Below the pieces are notes generated by a model that was not told the origin of the DNA, did not search any database, and saw nothing but the letters and a program-made list of their open reading frames with translations. Positions 1 to 7,578 of a stretch of 20,476 nucleotides of DNA are shown here, in pieces. Source of the DNA: an uncultured Novosphingobium sp. (GTDB lineage Bacteria; Pseudomonadota; Alphaproteobacteria; Sphingomonadales; Sphingomonadaceae); contig CAMPHR010000046.1 in the NCBI GenBank assembly GCA_946886075.1, positions 1 through 20,476 on the forward strand, in the 5' to 3' direction. Each line of letters opens with the position of its first letter. Within the stretch, counting starts at the first letter, position 1. The translations under genes were made by a program, and so were the position numbers.

Positions 1-62
1 GGGCTGTGCATATATTCCTCCCCCTCCCGCCTGCGGGAGGGGGAGGAATATATGCACAGCCC
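1..62. repeat. Perfect 30-bp inverted repeat at the left edge
   Basis: Bases 1-30 are the exact reverse complement of 33-62, with only a 2-nt loop (CT). The inner part of each arm is the CCCCCTCCCGC / GCGGGAGGGGG motif seen elsewhere in the window. The outer part (GGGCTGTGCATATATTCCT) is unrelated AT-richer sequence that is also mirrored. The repeat may extend beyond the window. It lies downstream of the (p)ppGpp synthetase stop codon, but no T-run follows the stem on the minus strand, so it is not a standard intrinsic terminator. It could still act as an RNA-stabilising or transcription-attenuating structure. It resembles a REP/MITE-type element; this is inference from structure. Confidence 0.85.
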
Positions 63-81
63 CTCCCGCTTGCGGGAGGGG
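60..81. repeat. 22-bp palindrome, copy 1 (CCCCTCCCGC-TT-GCGGGAGGGG)
   Basis: Ten-base arms CCCCTCCCGC (60-69) and GCGGGAGGGG (72-81) flank a TT loop. The element abuts the 62-bp palindrome and is 19 bp from the stop codon of the (p)ppGpp synthetase gene. An identical 22-bp sequence sits at 20449-20470 upstream of nadB, so this is a dispersed repeat rather than a chance hairpin. Confidence 0.85.
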
Positions 82-100
82 GAGCAGGTACGCCGCCAGA

Positions 101-2206
101 TTAAACCCGATCCGCCTGCACCACGATGTCGAGCGCGCGCAGCGCCGACAGGATGCGGTTGAGGTGTTGGGCGTCGTTGACTTCCAGGTCGATGATGTCG
201 GTGTGGAAGGGGCCTTCGCGGTTCACCAGTTGGAGGTTGAGGATGTTCGCCTTGGTCGCGCCGAAGACGTTGGCGACGGCGGCGAGGGCGCCGGGCTGGT
301 TCTTGACGATGACCTGCAGGCGGGCGGTGCCGCCCTTGGACTTGCTGTCCCAGCTCAGGTCCACCCAATCGTCATCCTGTCCGGCTTCGAGCGAGCGGCA
401 GTCGATGGTGTGCACTTCGATCGGTTCGCCGGTGCGGCGGACGCCGACGATGCGGTCGCCGGGGACGGGGTGGCAGCAGTCGCCGAGGTTATAGGCTATG
501 CCCGGAGTAAGCCCACGGATCGAGACGGGGGCGTGCTGGCGCGGGTGGGCTTCCTCAATACCTTCGGCGCTGGTGGAGCCGGGAACGAGGGCCTCCATCA
601 CTTCTGAATCGAGCAGGCGATGCGTGGCGATGGCGACCATCAGCGATCCGCGGTCGTCCAGCTTCAGGCGCTTCAACGCTGCTTTCAGCGCCTTGTCGCC
701 CAGTTCGCTTGCCAGTTCGGGGGAGAAGCGGCCGATGATTTCCTCATAAAGCTTCTCGCCCAGCGCCACTTCTTCGCCACGCTGTTTCTGGCGAATGAAG
801 CGGCGGATCGCAGCGCGCGCCTTGCCGGTGACGGCGAAGGTCAGCCAGCCCGGCTGCGGCTCCTGCCCCTCTGACTTCAGGATTTCAACCTGATCGCCAT
901 TTTCGAGGCTGGTGCGCAGCGGGACTACGCGGCCGTTGACCTTCGCGCCCACTGTCTGGTTGCCGAGCGAGGTGTGGACCGCATAGGCGAAATCCACCGG
1001 GGTCGATCCCTTGGGCAGCTGGTGCAGTTCGCCCTTGGGGGAGAAGGCGAAGATGCGGTCCTGATACATCGCCATGCGGGTATGTTCGAGCAGTTCGTCG
1101 GCATCCTGGCTCTGTTCCAGGATTTCGACCAGGTCGCGCAGCCATGCCGCATGCTGGTCGCCCGCGTCGCCCTTCTGCTTGTAGGCCCAATGCGCGGCGA
1201 GGCCGAGTTCGGCGTCATTGTGCATGTCACGGCTGCGGATCTGCACCTCGATCCGGGCATTATCCTGATGGATGACCGTGGTGTGGAGGGAGCGATAGCC
1301 GTTGCGCTTGGGGGTGGAGATGTAATCCTTGAACCGGCCCGGCACCATTTTGTAGGTCTGGTGGATGAAGCCGAGCGCGCGGTAGCAATCTTCCGCGGTG
1401 TCGGTGATGACGCGGAACGCCATGACGTCGGTCAGCTGTTCAAAGCTGATGTGCCGTTCCTGCATCTTCTTCCAGATGGAATAAGGGTGCTTTTCGCGGC
1501 CGGACACGGTGACGGACAGGTTCTTGCCGCCGAGCAAAAGTTGCAGCTCCGCGCCGATCCGGTCTACCTTGCCATGGCCGCCTTCCTTCAGCTGATCGAG
1601 GCGCTTGGTGATGCTGTCATAGGCTTCGGGCTCGAGTTCCCGGAAGGCGAGAAGCTGCATTTCGCGCATGAAGTCGTACATGCCGATCCGCTCAGCGAGC
1701 GGGGCATAGATGTCCATCGTCTCGCGGGCGATGCGGCGGCGCTTCTGCTCATTCTTGATAAAGTGCAGCGTGCGCATATTGTGCAGCCGGTCGGCGAGCT
1801 TCACCAGCAGCACGCGGATGTCGTCCGACATGGCGAGCAGGAATTTGCGGAGATTTTCCGCCGCCCGCTCATTTTCCGACATGGCCTCGATCTTCGACAG
1901 CTTTGTCACGCCATCGACCATGCGCGCGACGTCCTTGCCGAACGCGCTCTCAATCTCGTCATAGGTGACGAGCGTGTCCTCGATCGTGTCGTGCAGCAGG
2001 GCTGTGACGATCGTCTGGTCGTCCAGGCTGAAGTCGGTCAGGATACCCGCCACCTCGATTGGATGGCTGAAATAGGGGTCGCCGCTGGCGCGCTTTTGCG
2101 AGCCGTGCTTCTGGACGGAAAAGACGTAGGCGCGGTTGATCATCGCCTCGTCCGCATCCGGATCGTAGCGCTTCACCCGCTCAACAAGTTCATATTGACG
2201 CAGCAT
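101..2206 (-). CDS. rsh: Bifunctional (p)ppGpp synthetase/hydrolase (RelA/SpoT homologue, Rsh)
   Basis: Cytoplasmic stringent-response enzyme that makes (p)ppGpp from ATP and GTP/GDP and also hydrolyses it. From the chosen start the protein is 701 aa, usual for long RSH proteins. The N-terminal HD hydrolase domain is intact (FSHPIEVAG around residue 47, LLHDTIEDT at 71-79, LADRLHNM near 137). The synthetase domain follows, with RFKDYISTPKRNGYRSLHTT near residue 300; the RxKD-type motif is that of bifunctional Rel/SpoT enzymes rather than EXDD-type RelA. A TGS domain (FAFSPKGELHQLPKG) is near residue 390 and an ACT domain ends the protein. The ATG at 2206 (MLRQYELVERV) is preferred over an upstream in-frame ATG at 2257, whose 17 extra residues look like translated leader. 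No strong Shine-Dalgarno is visible. It is divergent from the HxlR gene. Confidence 0.95.
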   Translation of the reverse strand: MLRQYELVERVKRYDPDADEAMINRAYVFSVQKHGSQKRASGDPYFSHPIEVAGILTDFSLDDQTIVTALLHDTIEDTLVTYDEIESAFGKDVARMVDGVTKLSKIEAMSENERAAENLRKFLLAMSDDIRVLLVKLADRLHNMRTLHFIKNEQKRRRIARETMDIYAPLAERIGMYDFMREMQLLAFRELEPEAYDSITKRLDQLKEGGHGKVDRIGAELQLLLGGKNLSVTVSGREKHPYSIWKKMQERHISFEQLTDVMAFRVITDTAEDCYRALGFIHQTYKMVPGRFKDYISTPKRNGYRSLHTTVIHQDNARIEVQIRSRDMHNDAELGLAAHWAYKQKGDAGDQHAAWLRDLVEILEQSQDADELLEHTRMAMYQDRIFAFSPKGELHQLPKGSTPVDFAYAVHTSLGNQTVGAKVNGRVVPLRTSLENGDQVEILKSEGQEPQPGWLTFAVTGKARAAIRRFIRQKQRGEEVALGEKLYEEIIGRFSPELASELGDKALKAALKRLKLDDRGSLMVAIATHRLLDSEVMEALVPGSTSAEGIEEAHPRQHAPVSIRGLTPGIAYNLGDCCHPVPGDRIVGVRRTGEPIEVHTIDCRSLEAGQDDDWVDLSWDSKSKGGTARLQVIVKNQPGALAAVANVFGATKANILNLQLVNREGPFHTDIIDLEVNDAQHLNRILSALRALDIVVQADRV

Positions 2207-2280
2207 CGTGGCCCGATTGTCCGGGAAGCATCTTGCTGTGCAACAAAAAAATCCCATCTTGGGGCAAATTGGTCGCTCTT

Positions 2281-2309
2281 TTGCAAGGGCTGTGGCTTTG
2301 AGCTATCTA
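2281..2309 (+). promoter_or_regulatory. Predicted promoter of the HxlR gene (TTGCAA-17-TATCTA)
   Basis: TTGCAA (2281-2286) and TATCTA (2304-2309) are separated by 17 bp, a sigma70-like arrangement. The -10 box ends only 8 bp before the ATG at 2318, so the transcript would begin at or within a base or two of the start codon. No Shine-Dalgarno is visible in ATCTAAACGGACG. The promoter would therefore give a leaderless or nearly leaderless mRNA. It is a prediction from hexamers only. Confidence 0.45.
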
Positions 2310-2317
2310 AACGGACG

Positions 2318-2800
2318 ATGAAGCACAATCTCGCGCAGGATCTGGAACAATGCGCGCTGCCGAGCGCGTTGGAAGCGATGGGAGAGCGCTGGTCGTTTCT
2401 CATCCTGCGCGGCGCATTGTCGGGTATCCGGCATTTCGAGGATTTCCAGTCGTCGCTGGGCATCGCTCGCAACATATTGGCGAACAGGCTGTCTCGGCTG
2501 GTCGAGAACGGGATCATGCTGCGCCAGCCGATGCAGTGCGACCGGCGCAAGATCGAATATCGTTTGACGGAAAAGGGGCAGGAGCTGGCCCCGGTCATGA
2601 TCGCGCTGCGCCAGTGGGGCGAGAAATGGGGATGCGGGACGCCGTCTTGCCAGGTGCTGGCGGACAAGCGGGACGGCCAGCCGATCCGCCGGGTGACGAT
2701 TCAGGCGCATGACGGCCGGGCGCTGGAATTAAGGGACCTTGTCTGGCTTTGCCCCGACGAGGTCACGCCGATGGATCAGGAAGCTGCTACGGCGGCGTAA
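2318..2800 (+). CDS. HxlR-family winged-helix transcriptional regulator
   Basis: Predicted 160-aa DNA-binding protein. Residues about 12-100 form the HxlR winged helix: a conserved N-terminal Cys12 (EQCALPSALEAMGERWSFLI), recognition-helix region FQSSLGIARNILANRLSRLV (about 43-62), and wing DRRKIEYRLTEKGQEL (about 75-90). The C-terminal tail carries three further cysteines (C106, C111, C145); C74 is in the wing. HxlR relatives such as YodB/HypR use cysteines to sense thiol-reactive compounds, so redox or electrophile sensing is possible but unproven here. The open frame runs far upstream across the opposite-strand rsh gene, but homology starts at MKHNLAQDLEQC, so the ATG at 2318 is chosen although it has no Shine-Dalgarno. 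Target genes are unknown; the adjacent two-component pair is a candidate. Confidence 0.9.
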   Translation: MKHNLAQDLEQCALPSALEAMGERWSFLILRGALSGIRHFEDFQSSLGIARNILANRLSRLVENGIMLRQPMQCDRRKIEYRLTEKGQELAPVMIALRQWGEKWGCGTPSCQVLADKRDGQPIRRVTIQAHDGRALELRDLVWLCPDEVTPMDQEAATAA

Positions 2801-2846
2801 CTTGGGTGGCTTCACCCTGAACCTGAATTCGCCTAGGCTGGCGGCG

Positions 2847-3953
2847 ATGTCTGTTCAACCTATTCAGCCTCAGCCTTTTTTCGCTGACAAGAACCGCGCT
2901 TTCTGGAACCTGCAATCCGTCGGTTGGGCGGGTGCGTTCCTGCTGCGTGGGTCGTCCACCATCGCCAATGGGCAACCGCTTTCCAGCCTGATCCCGGTGA
3001 TGATTTCCACGGTGTCGGGCTATTCGGTTACCCTGCTCATCGCGGTCATCTTCCGATTTCTGCAAAGACAGCGGCCGATCATCACCTGGGGCGCGTCGAT
3101 CGTTACCGTGGTAATGGCGGCTGGACTGGTGGCCTTTATCGACGCCTGGGTTTTTTCGACCCAGAACCGGGCGAGCGAAACGGCGGGGCTGCAACTCTTC
3201 CTTGGCGCCTTTTATCTCAGCATAACGCTGCTGGGTGCCTGGTCGGCGCTTTACTACGCCATCAACTTCTACCTTCAGGTGGAGGAGCAGGCGGACCAGC
3301 TGCTGCGTCTGGAAAATCAGGCGTCGAGCGCGCAACTAGCGATGCTGCGTTATCAACTCAATCCGCATTTCCTGTTCAATACGCTGAACAGCATATCCAC
3401 GCTGGTGCTTTTGAAGCAGACGGATCGCGCCAATGCGATGCTTTCACGCCTGTCGTCCTTTTTGCGCTATACACTGATTAATGAACCCACAGCGCAAGTG
3501 ACGATCGAGCAGGAGGTCGAAACGCTCAAACTCTATCTGGAGATTGAGAAGATGCGGTTCGAAGACCGCTTGCGGCCGGTATTCAACATCGATCCGGCCG
3601 TCGCGCAGTCGCGATTGCCGTCGCTACTGCTCCAGCCGCTGGTAGAAAATGCCATCAAATATGCGGTCACCCCCAAGGAAGAAGGCGCCGAAATCTCCAT
3701 CACGGCGCAGCCTGCCGGTGAAAATGTCCGGATCGTCGTATCGGATAGCGGCCCGGGATTGAACGAGGGGTTCACTCGCCCGAACATCCCCATGAGCGAG
3801 GGGACAGGCGTTGGCCTGGCGAATATCCGCGATCGCCTGATTCAGGCGTTCGGGGAACGACAGAGCTTTGAAACGCGTTCCACGCCAAGCGGCTTTTCGG
3901 TCCATATCGAAATGCCGCTTAATCTGGATGAACCATCGAAAGTGGCCGCATGA
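2847..3953 (+). CDS. LytS-type sensor histidine kinase (His_kinase family)
   Basis: 368-aa membrane histidine kinase, partner of the downstream LytTR regulator (ATGA overlap). The N-terminal part (about 1-145) has four hydrophobic stretches (around 26-34, 46-70, 82-103 and 115-143), giving a membrane anchor with no large periplasmic sensor domain. A short coiled-coil-like linker (EEQADQLLRLENQAS) follows. The kinase core has the LytS-type phosphoacceptor motif LRYQLNPHFLFNTLNSI with His174, the N box LLLQPLVENAIKYAV (Asn268), G1 box VSDSGPG (Asp300) and G2 box GTGVGLANIRDRL (319-331). Start: the ATG at 2847 (MSVQPIQPQ) is preferred over an in-frame ATG at 2739, which would overlap the HxlR gene and add non-conserved residues. 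The stimulus cannot be read from the sequence. Confidence 0.92.
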   Translation: MSVQPIQPQPFFADKNRAFWNLQSVGWAGAFLLRGSSTIANGQPLSSLIPVMISTVSGYSVTLLIAVIFRFLQRQRPIITWGASIVTVVMAAGLVAFIDAWVFSTQNRASETAGLQLFLGAFYLSITLLGAWSALYYAINFYLQVEEQADQLLRLENQASSAQLAMLRYQLNPHFLFNTLNSISTLVLLKQTDRANAMLSRLSSFLRYTLINEPTAQVTIEQEVETLKLYLEIEKMRFEDRLRPVFNIDPAVAQSRLPSLLLQPLVENAIKYAVTPKEEGAEISITAQPAGENVRIVVSDSGPGLNEGFTRPNIPMSEGTGVGLANIRDRLIQAFGERQSFETRSTPSGFSVHIEMPLNLDEPSKVAA

Positions 3954-4750
3954 CCATCAGAACAATCCTCGTCGATGACGAAAGCCTGGCTATTCAAGGC
4001 CTCAAGCTCCGTCTGGAAGCGCATGAGGATGTCGAAATTGTTGAAACCTGCTCGAATGGCCGTGAAGCCATCCGCGCCATAAAGACGCATAAACCCGACC
4101 TTGTGTTCCTCGACATTCAGATGCCCGGATTCGATGGCTTTTCCGTCGTCCAAGGGCTGATGGAGGTCGAGCCGCCGCTGTTCATCTTCTGCACCGCCTA
4201 TAGCGATCATGCGATTCGCGCTTTCGAGGCTCAGGCGGTCGATTACCTGATGAAGCCGGTCGATGAGGGCCGCCTTGCCGACGCGCTGGACCGCGTGCGG
4301 CAGCGCCTGTCGGAAAAGAAGCAGGTGCAGGAAGCGGAGAAGCTGCGTGAGGTGCTGGCCGAGGTCGCGCCTGACGCGATGACCGAGTTCAACGCTGATG
4401 AAGAGGCGCCGTCCTCGAACCGCTTTGAGAAGCTCATCAACATCAAGGATCGGGGGCAGATTTTCCGCGTCGATGTGGACTCGATCGAGCGGATCGACGC
4501 TGCGGGCGACTATATGTGCATCTACACGGCGGATAATTCCCTCATCCTGCGCGAGACGATGAAGGACCTGGAAAAGCGGCTTGATCCGCGCAATTTCCAG
4601 CGGGTGCACCGTTCGACCATCGTTAACTTAAGCCAGGTGCGGCAGGTGAAGCCGCATACCAATGGCGAATGCTTCCTGGTGCTGGAATCAGGCGCGCAGG
4701 TGAAGGTCAGCCGGTCATACCGGGATGTGGTGGCGCGCTTCGTCCACTAA
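3950..4750 (+). CDS. LytTR-family response regulator (LytR/AlgR type)
   Basis: 266-aa DNA-binding response regulator. The receiver domain (1-120) keeps the acidic pocket D9/D10, the phosphorylation site Asp55 (DLVFLDIQMPG), Thr82 and Lys102 (YLMKPVD). After an acidic, Glu-rich linker (about 115-158) comes a LytTR domain (about 160-266) with IKDRGQIFRVDVDSIERIDAAGDY and FQRVHRSTIVNLSQV, typical of the AlgR/LytR DNA-binding fold. Its start codon overlaps the kinase stop (ATGA), indicating translational coupling and a cognate pair. It ends 5 bp from the convergent GtrA-like gene. LytTR regulators bind pairs of short direct repeats; no target could be identified here. Confidence 0.94.
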   Translation: MTIRTILVDDESLAIQGLKLRLEAHEDVEIVETCSNGREAIRAIKTHKPDLVFLDIQMPGFDGFSVVQGLMEVEPPLFIFCTAYSDHAIRAFEAQAVDYLMKPVDEGRLADALDRVRQRLSEKKQVQEAEKLREVLAEVAPDAMTEFNADEEAPSSNRFEKLINIKDRGQIFRVDVDSIERIDAAGDYMCIYTADNSLILRETMKDLEKRLDPRNFQRVHRSTIVNLSQVRQVKPHTNGECFLVLESGAQVKVSRSYRDVVARFVH

Positions 4751-4755
4751 AGGCC

Positions 4756-5172
4756 TTAGCGGAAGACCCATTGGCGATTGAGGCCGAACACCACGGCTGG
4801 CGTCACGAACAGCATGGCCGGGATGGGCGACCATTCCGGCCATTGCATATGGGTGACGCAGAGGAAGACCCAAAGGGCGTTCAGCGCATAGCTGAGCAGC
4901 GATACGGCGACGAACTTGAGCCCGCGCGCCGCATGGTTGCCGGTGCTTTCCTGATCGCGGAAGGTGAAGAGGCTGTGGGTCACATAGCCGATCATGACGG
5001 CTGCGACATAGCCGGTGACATTGGCGAGCTGTACGTGCCATCGGGCGACCGCTGCCAGGGTCCAGTAGATCACGGCCTGGCAAGCGGTTATGAACAGGCC
5101 GCTGAGGCCATAGCGCAGGATTTGCCAGAACAGGGCCTGCCGTTCCGGCGTCAGGCGTGACAGCAATTTCAT
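4756..5172 (-). CDS. GtrA-family membrane protein
   Basis: 138-aa protein with four predicted membrane helices (about 15-35, 45-65, 84-104 and 112-130) and the GtrA/DPMS-like signature: FWQILRYGLSGLFITACQA at the N-terminus, VTGYVAAVMIGYVTHSLFTFR in the middle, and the C-terminal FGLNRQWVFR. GtrA proteins are thought to help move polyprenyl-phosphate-linked sugars across the membrane for O-antigen or cell-surface glycan modification. The start at 5172 (MKLLSRL) fits; the frame stays open far upstream on this strand but that stretch is antisense to the next gene and carries no recognisable domain. Only 45 bp separate it from the divergent GT-C-like gene, so the two probably share a regulatory region and may act together in glycan assembly (inference). 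Confidence 0.88.
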   Translation of the reverse strand: MKLLSRLTPERQALFWQILRYGLSGLFITACQAVIYWTLAAVARWHVQLANVTGYVAAVMIGYVTHSLFTFRDQESTGNHAARGLKFVAVSLLSYALNALWVFLCVTHMQWPEWSPIPAMLFVTPAVVFGLNRQWVFR

Positions 5173-5217
5173 GAAGGCCCCGTTGCGATTTGATGCGAAG
5201 GCTCTAATCCACCCGCC

Positions 5218-7119
5218 ATGAACTTGCAAAGCGGCTTCACCGTGCGGGAAAGATCCCGGCGCGCCCTGGTCTGCGTGTCCGCATGGGCGCAGCTGCACTG
5301 GAAATGGCTGACCTTCCTCATGTGGGTGGCGGCCGTGACCTGGCTGCTTTATTCGCGTTGGCCCGCGATCCATTGGCTGACGCTCAACGATACCGATGAC
5401 AATATGCGGTACCTGCAGGTCAGGGACTGGCTGGCGGGGCAGGGCTGGTATGACCTGAGGCAGTATCGGCTGGACCCGCCCGCCGGATTCAACATCCATT
5501 GGTCCCGGCTCGTCGATCTGCCGCTCGCAGGGCTGATGCTGCTGTTCCGCGCATTTGTGGATCAGGGGCTGGCGGACCGGCTTGCCTGCGCCATCGCGCC
5601 GACGCTGCCGCTGCTGCCGTTGATGCTGGGGCTGGGCTTCATCGCTCGCCGCCTGGCGGGGGGTAATGGCTGGATACTCGCCGCGCTGGCGCCGTTCGCG
5701 GCGCAGATGGGCGTCAGCATGTTCCTGCCGATGCGGGTCGATCATCATGGCTGGCAGCTGGCGCTGACCGTGCTGATGCTGGCGGGGCTGGTGGACCGCA
5801 ACTGGCTGCGCGGCGGCATCGTTGCGGGGGTGAGCAGTGCGCTGTCCATCACCATCGGCATGGAGATGATCGTCTATCTGGCGGCGGGTGGCGCGCTGAT
5901 CGCGCTGCGCTGGGTGTTCAAGGAAGGCGCGGCGAGGCGCATGCTGCCCTATGCGCTGAGCCTTGCCGGGTCGGTTTCGATCCTGTTCCTGCTGTTCGCC
6001 AGCTACGCCAACCGGCAGATGGTCTGCGATGCCATTTCGCCCATCTGGGTGGCGATATTCGGAGCGGTGGGCGCGGGGATGACGCTGCTCGCCCTTTTGC
6101 CGCTGCGTAGCTGGCAGGCGCGATTGGGCGCTGGCGTGCTGGTGGGCGGTGCGGTCGCGGCCTTTGCCTGGCTGAATTGGCCGCAATGCCTGACGGGCGC
6201 CTATCAGATTTCGCCCGAGCTGGAGCGGCTGTGGCTCGCCAATATTCGGGAGGCCAAGCCGATCACGGTTCAGGCGCGCAGCCTGATCGTGCCGCTGATG
6301 GCCATTCCGGTTGCGGGATTGTTCGGCCTGATCTGGGCGCTGTGGGAAGCGCGGCGTGACAGCGACCGGCTGTGGGCTTGGGGCACCGTCGGGCTGATGA
6401 TGCTGTTTTCGACTGCCCTTCTTTTCTGGCAGTTGCGCGCTGGTCCTGCGGCGCAGCTGCTTGCCATTCCGGCGGCTGCATGGGCGGCGCACCGGGTGCT
6501 TCAGCTTGTCTTCTTCGGCAGGCCCCTGGCACGGATGGCTGGGCTTGGCGGGGTCGCGTTGCTTGCCACGGCGGCCTTCGCGACGCCGCTTTACCCGCAG
6601 ATCAACCAGCTGTGGACCGGCGTCACTGGCGAAAAGCCCAAGCCGCAACGTCCGGCGGCGAAGTCCCGGTTGCAGTCGATCAGCAAAGCCAATGGTCGCT
6701 GCCGTTCGCTGCCAGCGCTGGAGGTGCTGAACCAGCTGCCGCCCGCCACCATCTTCACGATGGTCGATCTGGGGCCGCGCCTGATCGCGACCACGCATCA
6801 TAGCGCGGTTGCGGGACCTTATCATCGCAATGGCAAGGTGATCCTGGACCTGCATCACGCCTTTGACGGATCGGCAGACGCGTTCCGGCCAATCGCTGCG
6901 CGCCATCATGCGGCCTATCTGCTGATCTGCCCCGGATTCCCGGAAGGGACGGTGTATCAGTCGCGCAGCCCGCGCGGCTTCTATGCAGGATTAGCGCGCG
7001 GCGAGATTCCCGGCTGGCTGCACCCTGTGGCGCTGAAGAGCGGCTTTGCCTTGCCCTATACGCTCTATCGCATCGACTATTCAGCGGCGGGCCAGGAAAA
7101 AGCCTCGCAGCAGCGCTGA
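5218..7119 (+). CDS. Polytopic membrane protein, GT-C glycosyltransferase-like (STT3-like N-terminus)
   Basis: 633-aa protein with about 11-12 hydrophobic helices in the first 460 residues and a soluble, presumably periplasmic C-terminal domain (about 465-633). After the first helix it has the acidic motif LNDTDDNMRYLQVRDWL (D58, D60, D61), and later MRVDHHGWQ (D175, H176, H177). Both resemble the first-loop acidic motif and the DHH-like motif of GT-C enzymes of the STT3/PglB type, which transfer sugars from polyprenyl phosphate donors. I do not recognise a specific subfamily, so substrate and acceptor are unknown; it may be annotated elsewhere only as a conserved hypothetical. It is divergent from the GtrA-like gene. 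Its 3' end overlaps the convergent tadA gene by 39 bp. No clear Shine-Dalgarno precedes the ATG (ATCCACCCGCC). Confidence 0.8.
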   Translation: MNLQSGFTVRERSRRALVCVSAWAQLHWKWLTFLMWVAAVTWLLYSRWPAIHWLTLNDTDDNMRYLQVRDWLAGQGWYDLRQYRLDPPAGFNIHWSRLVDLPLAGLMLLFRAFVDQGLADRLACAIAPTLPLLPLMLGLGFIARRLAGGNGWILAALAPFAAQMGVSMFLPMRVDHHGWQLALTVLMLAGLVDRNWLRGGIVAGVSSALSITIGMEMIVYLAAGGALIALRWVFKEGAARRMLPYALSLAGSVSILFLLFASYANRQMVCDAISPIWVAIFGAVGAGMTLLALLPLRSWQARLGAGVLVGGAVAAFAWLNWPQCLTGAYQISPELERLWLANIREAKPITVQARSLIVPLMAIPVAGLFGLIWALWEARRDSDRLWAWGTVGLMMLFSTALLFWQLRAGPAAQLLAIPAAAWAAHRVLQLVFFGRPLARMAGLGGVALLATAAFATPLYPQINQLWTGVTGEKPKPQRPAAKSRLQSISKANGRCRSLPALEVLNQLPPATIFTMVDLGPRLIATTHHSAVAGPYHRNGKVILDLHHAFDGSADAFRPIAARHHAAYLLICPGFPEGTVYQSRSPRGFYAGLARGEIPGWLHPVALKSGFALPYTLYRIDYSAAGQEKASQQR

Positions 7120-7539
7120 AGCCTCCGTTTCGCCGAGCCCGCCATAGACTTCCGGCCGATGCAGGCATTGGGGTTGGGTGAAGAGCCTTGGGCCCTGCTC
7201 GATTGCCCCGCCCTTGGGATCTGCGGCGCCATAATAGAGGCGGGCGATGCGGGCGTGGGATATCGCCCCCGCGCACATCGGGCAGGGTTCCAGCGTCACC
7301 CAAAGGTCGCAGCCGGTGAGGCGGAAATCGCCCAGCCGCTCCGCCGCCGCGCGCAGGGCGACGATTTCGGCATGGGCGGTCGGATCATTGTCGCGGCGGT
7401 TGCGGTTTTCCCCTTCGCCGACGATGCGCCCATCGAGCGTGACGACGGCGCCGATCGGCACTTCGCCTGCTTCCTCCGCCGCGCGCGCCAGTTCAAGCGC
7501 GCGGTGCATGGGGGCAGGGAGGGGAAAGGGCGGTGCCAT
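7081..7539 (-). CDS. tadA: tRNA-specific adenosine deaminase TadA
   Basis: 152-aa cytidine/deoxycytidylate deaminase-fold protein. It has the zinc-binding HAE (His56, Glu58 in PTAHAEIVALR) and PCPMC (Cys86, Cys89 in LEPCPMCAGAI) motifs, plus the N-terminal VPIGAVV strand and the late DPKGGAIEQGPRLF segment typical of TadA. In bacteria this enzyme converts the wobble A34 of tRNA-Arg(ACG) to inosine and is usually essential. Length and motifs fit TadA better than guanine deaminase. A slightly later start at Met11 is possible. It lies 39 bp downstream of the small membrane-protein gene on the same strand and may be cotranscribed with it. Its stop codon lies inside the 3' end of the GT-C-like gene. 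Confidence 0.93.
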   Translation of the reverse strand: MAPPFPLPAPMHRALELARAAEEAGEVPIGAVVTLDGRIVGEGENRNRRDNDPTAHAEIVALRAAAERLGDFRLTGCDLWVTLEPCPMCAGAISHARIARLYYGAADPKGGAIEQGPRLFTQPQCLHRPEVYGGLGETEASALLRGFFLARR

Positions 7540-7578
7540 CCGCCCGCCCTTACAAGAATGATAGCTTTTTAGAAATGA

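Noticed and set aside
974..2317. Very long plus-strand open frame leading into the HxlR gene
   Set aside because: It is antisense to rsh, has no recognisable domains before residue MKHNLAQ, and reflects GC-rich frame openness.
2804..2817. GGGTG-GCTT-CACCC hairpin after the HxlR gene
   Set aside because: A 5-bp stem without a T-run, 30 bp before the next gene; too weak to call a terminator or operator.
5173..6909. Long minus-strand open frame upstream of the GtrA-like gene
   Set aside because: Its composition (Arg, Gln, His, Pro rich) is typical of an antisense shadow of the GT-C-like gene, and GtrA homology begins only at 5172.
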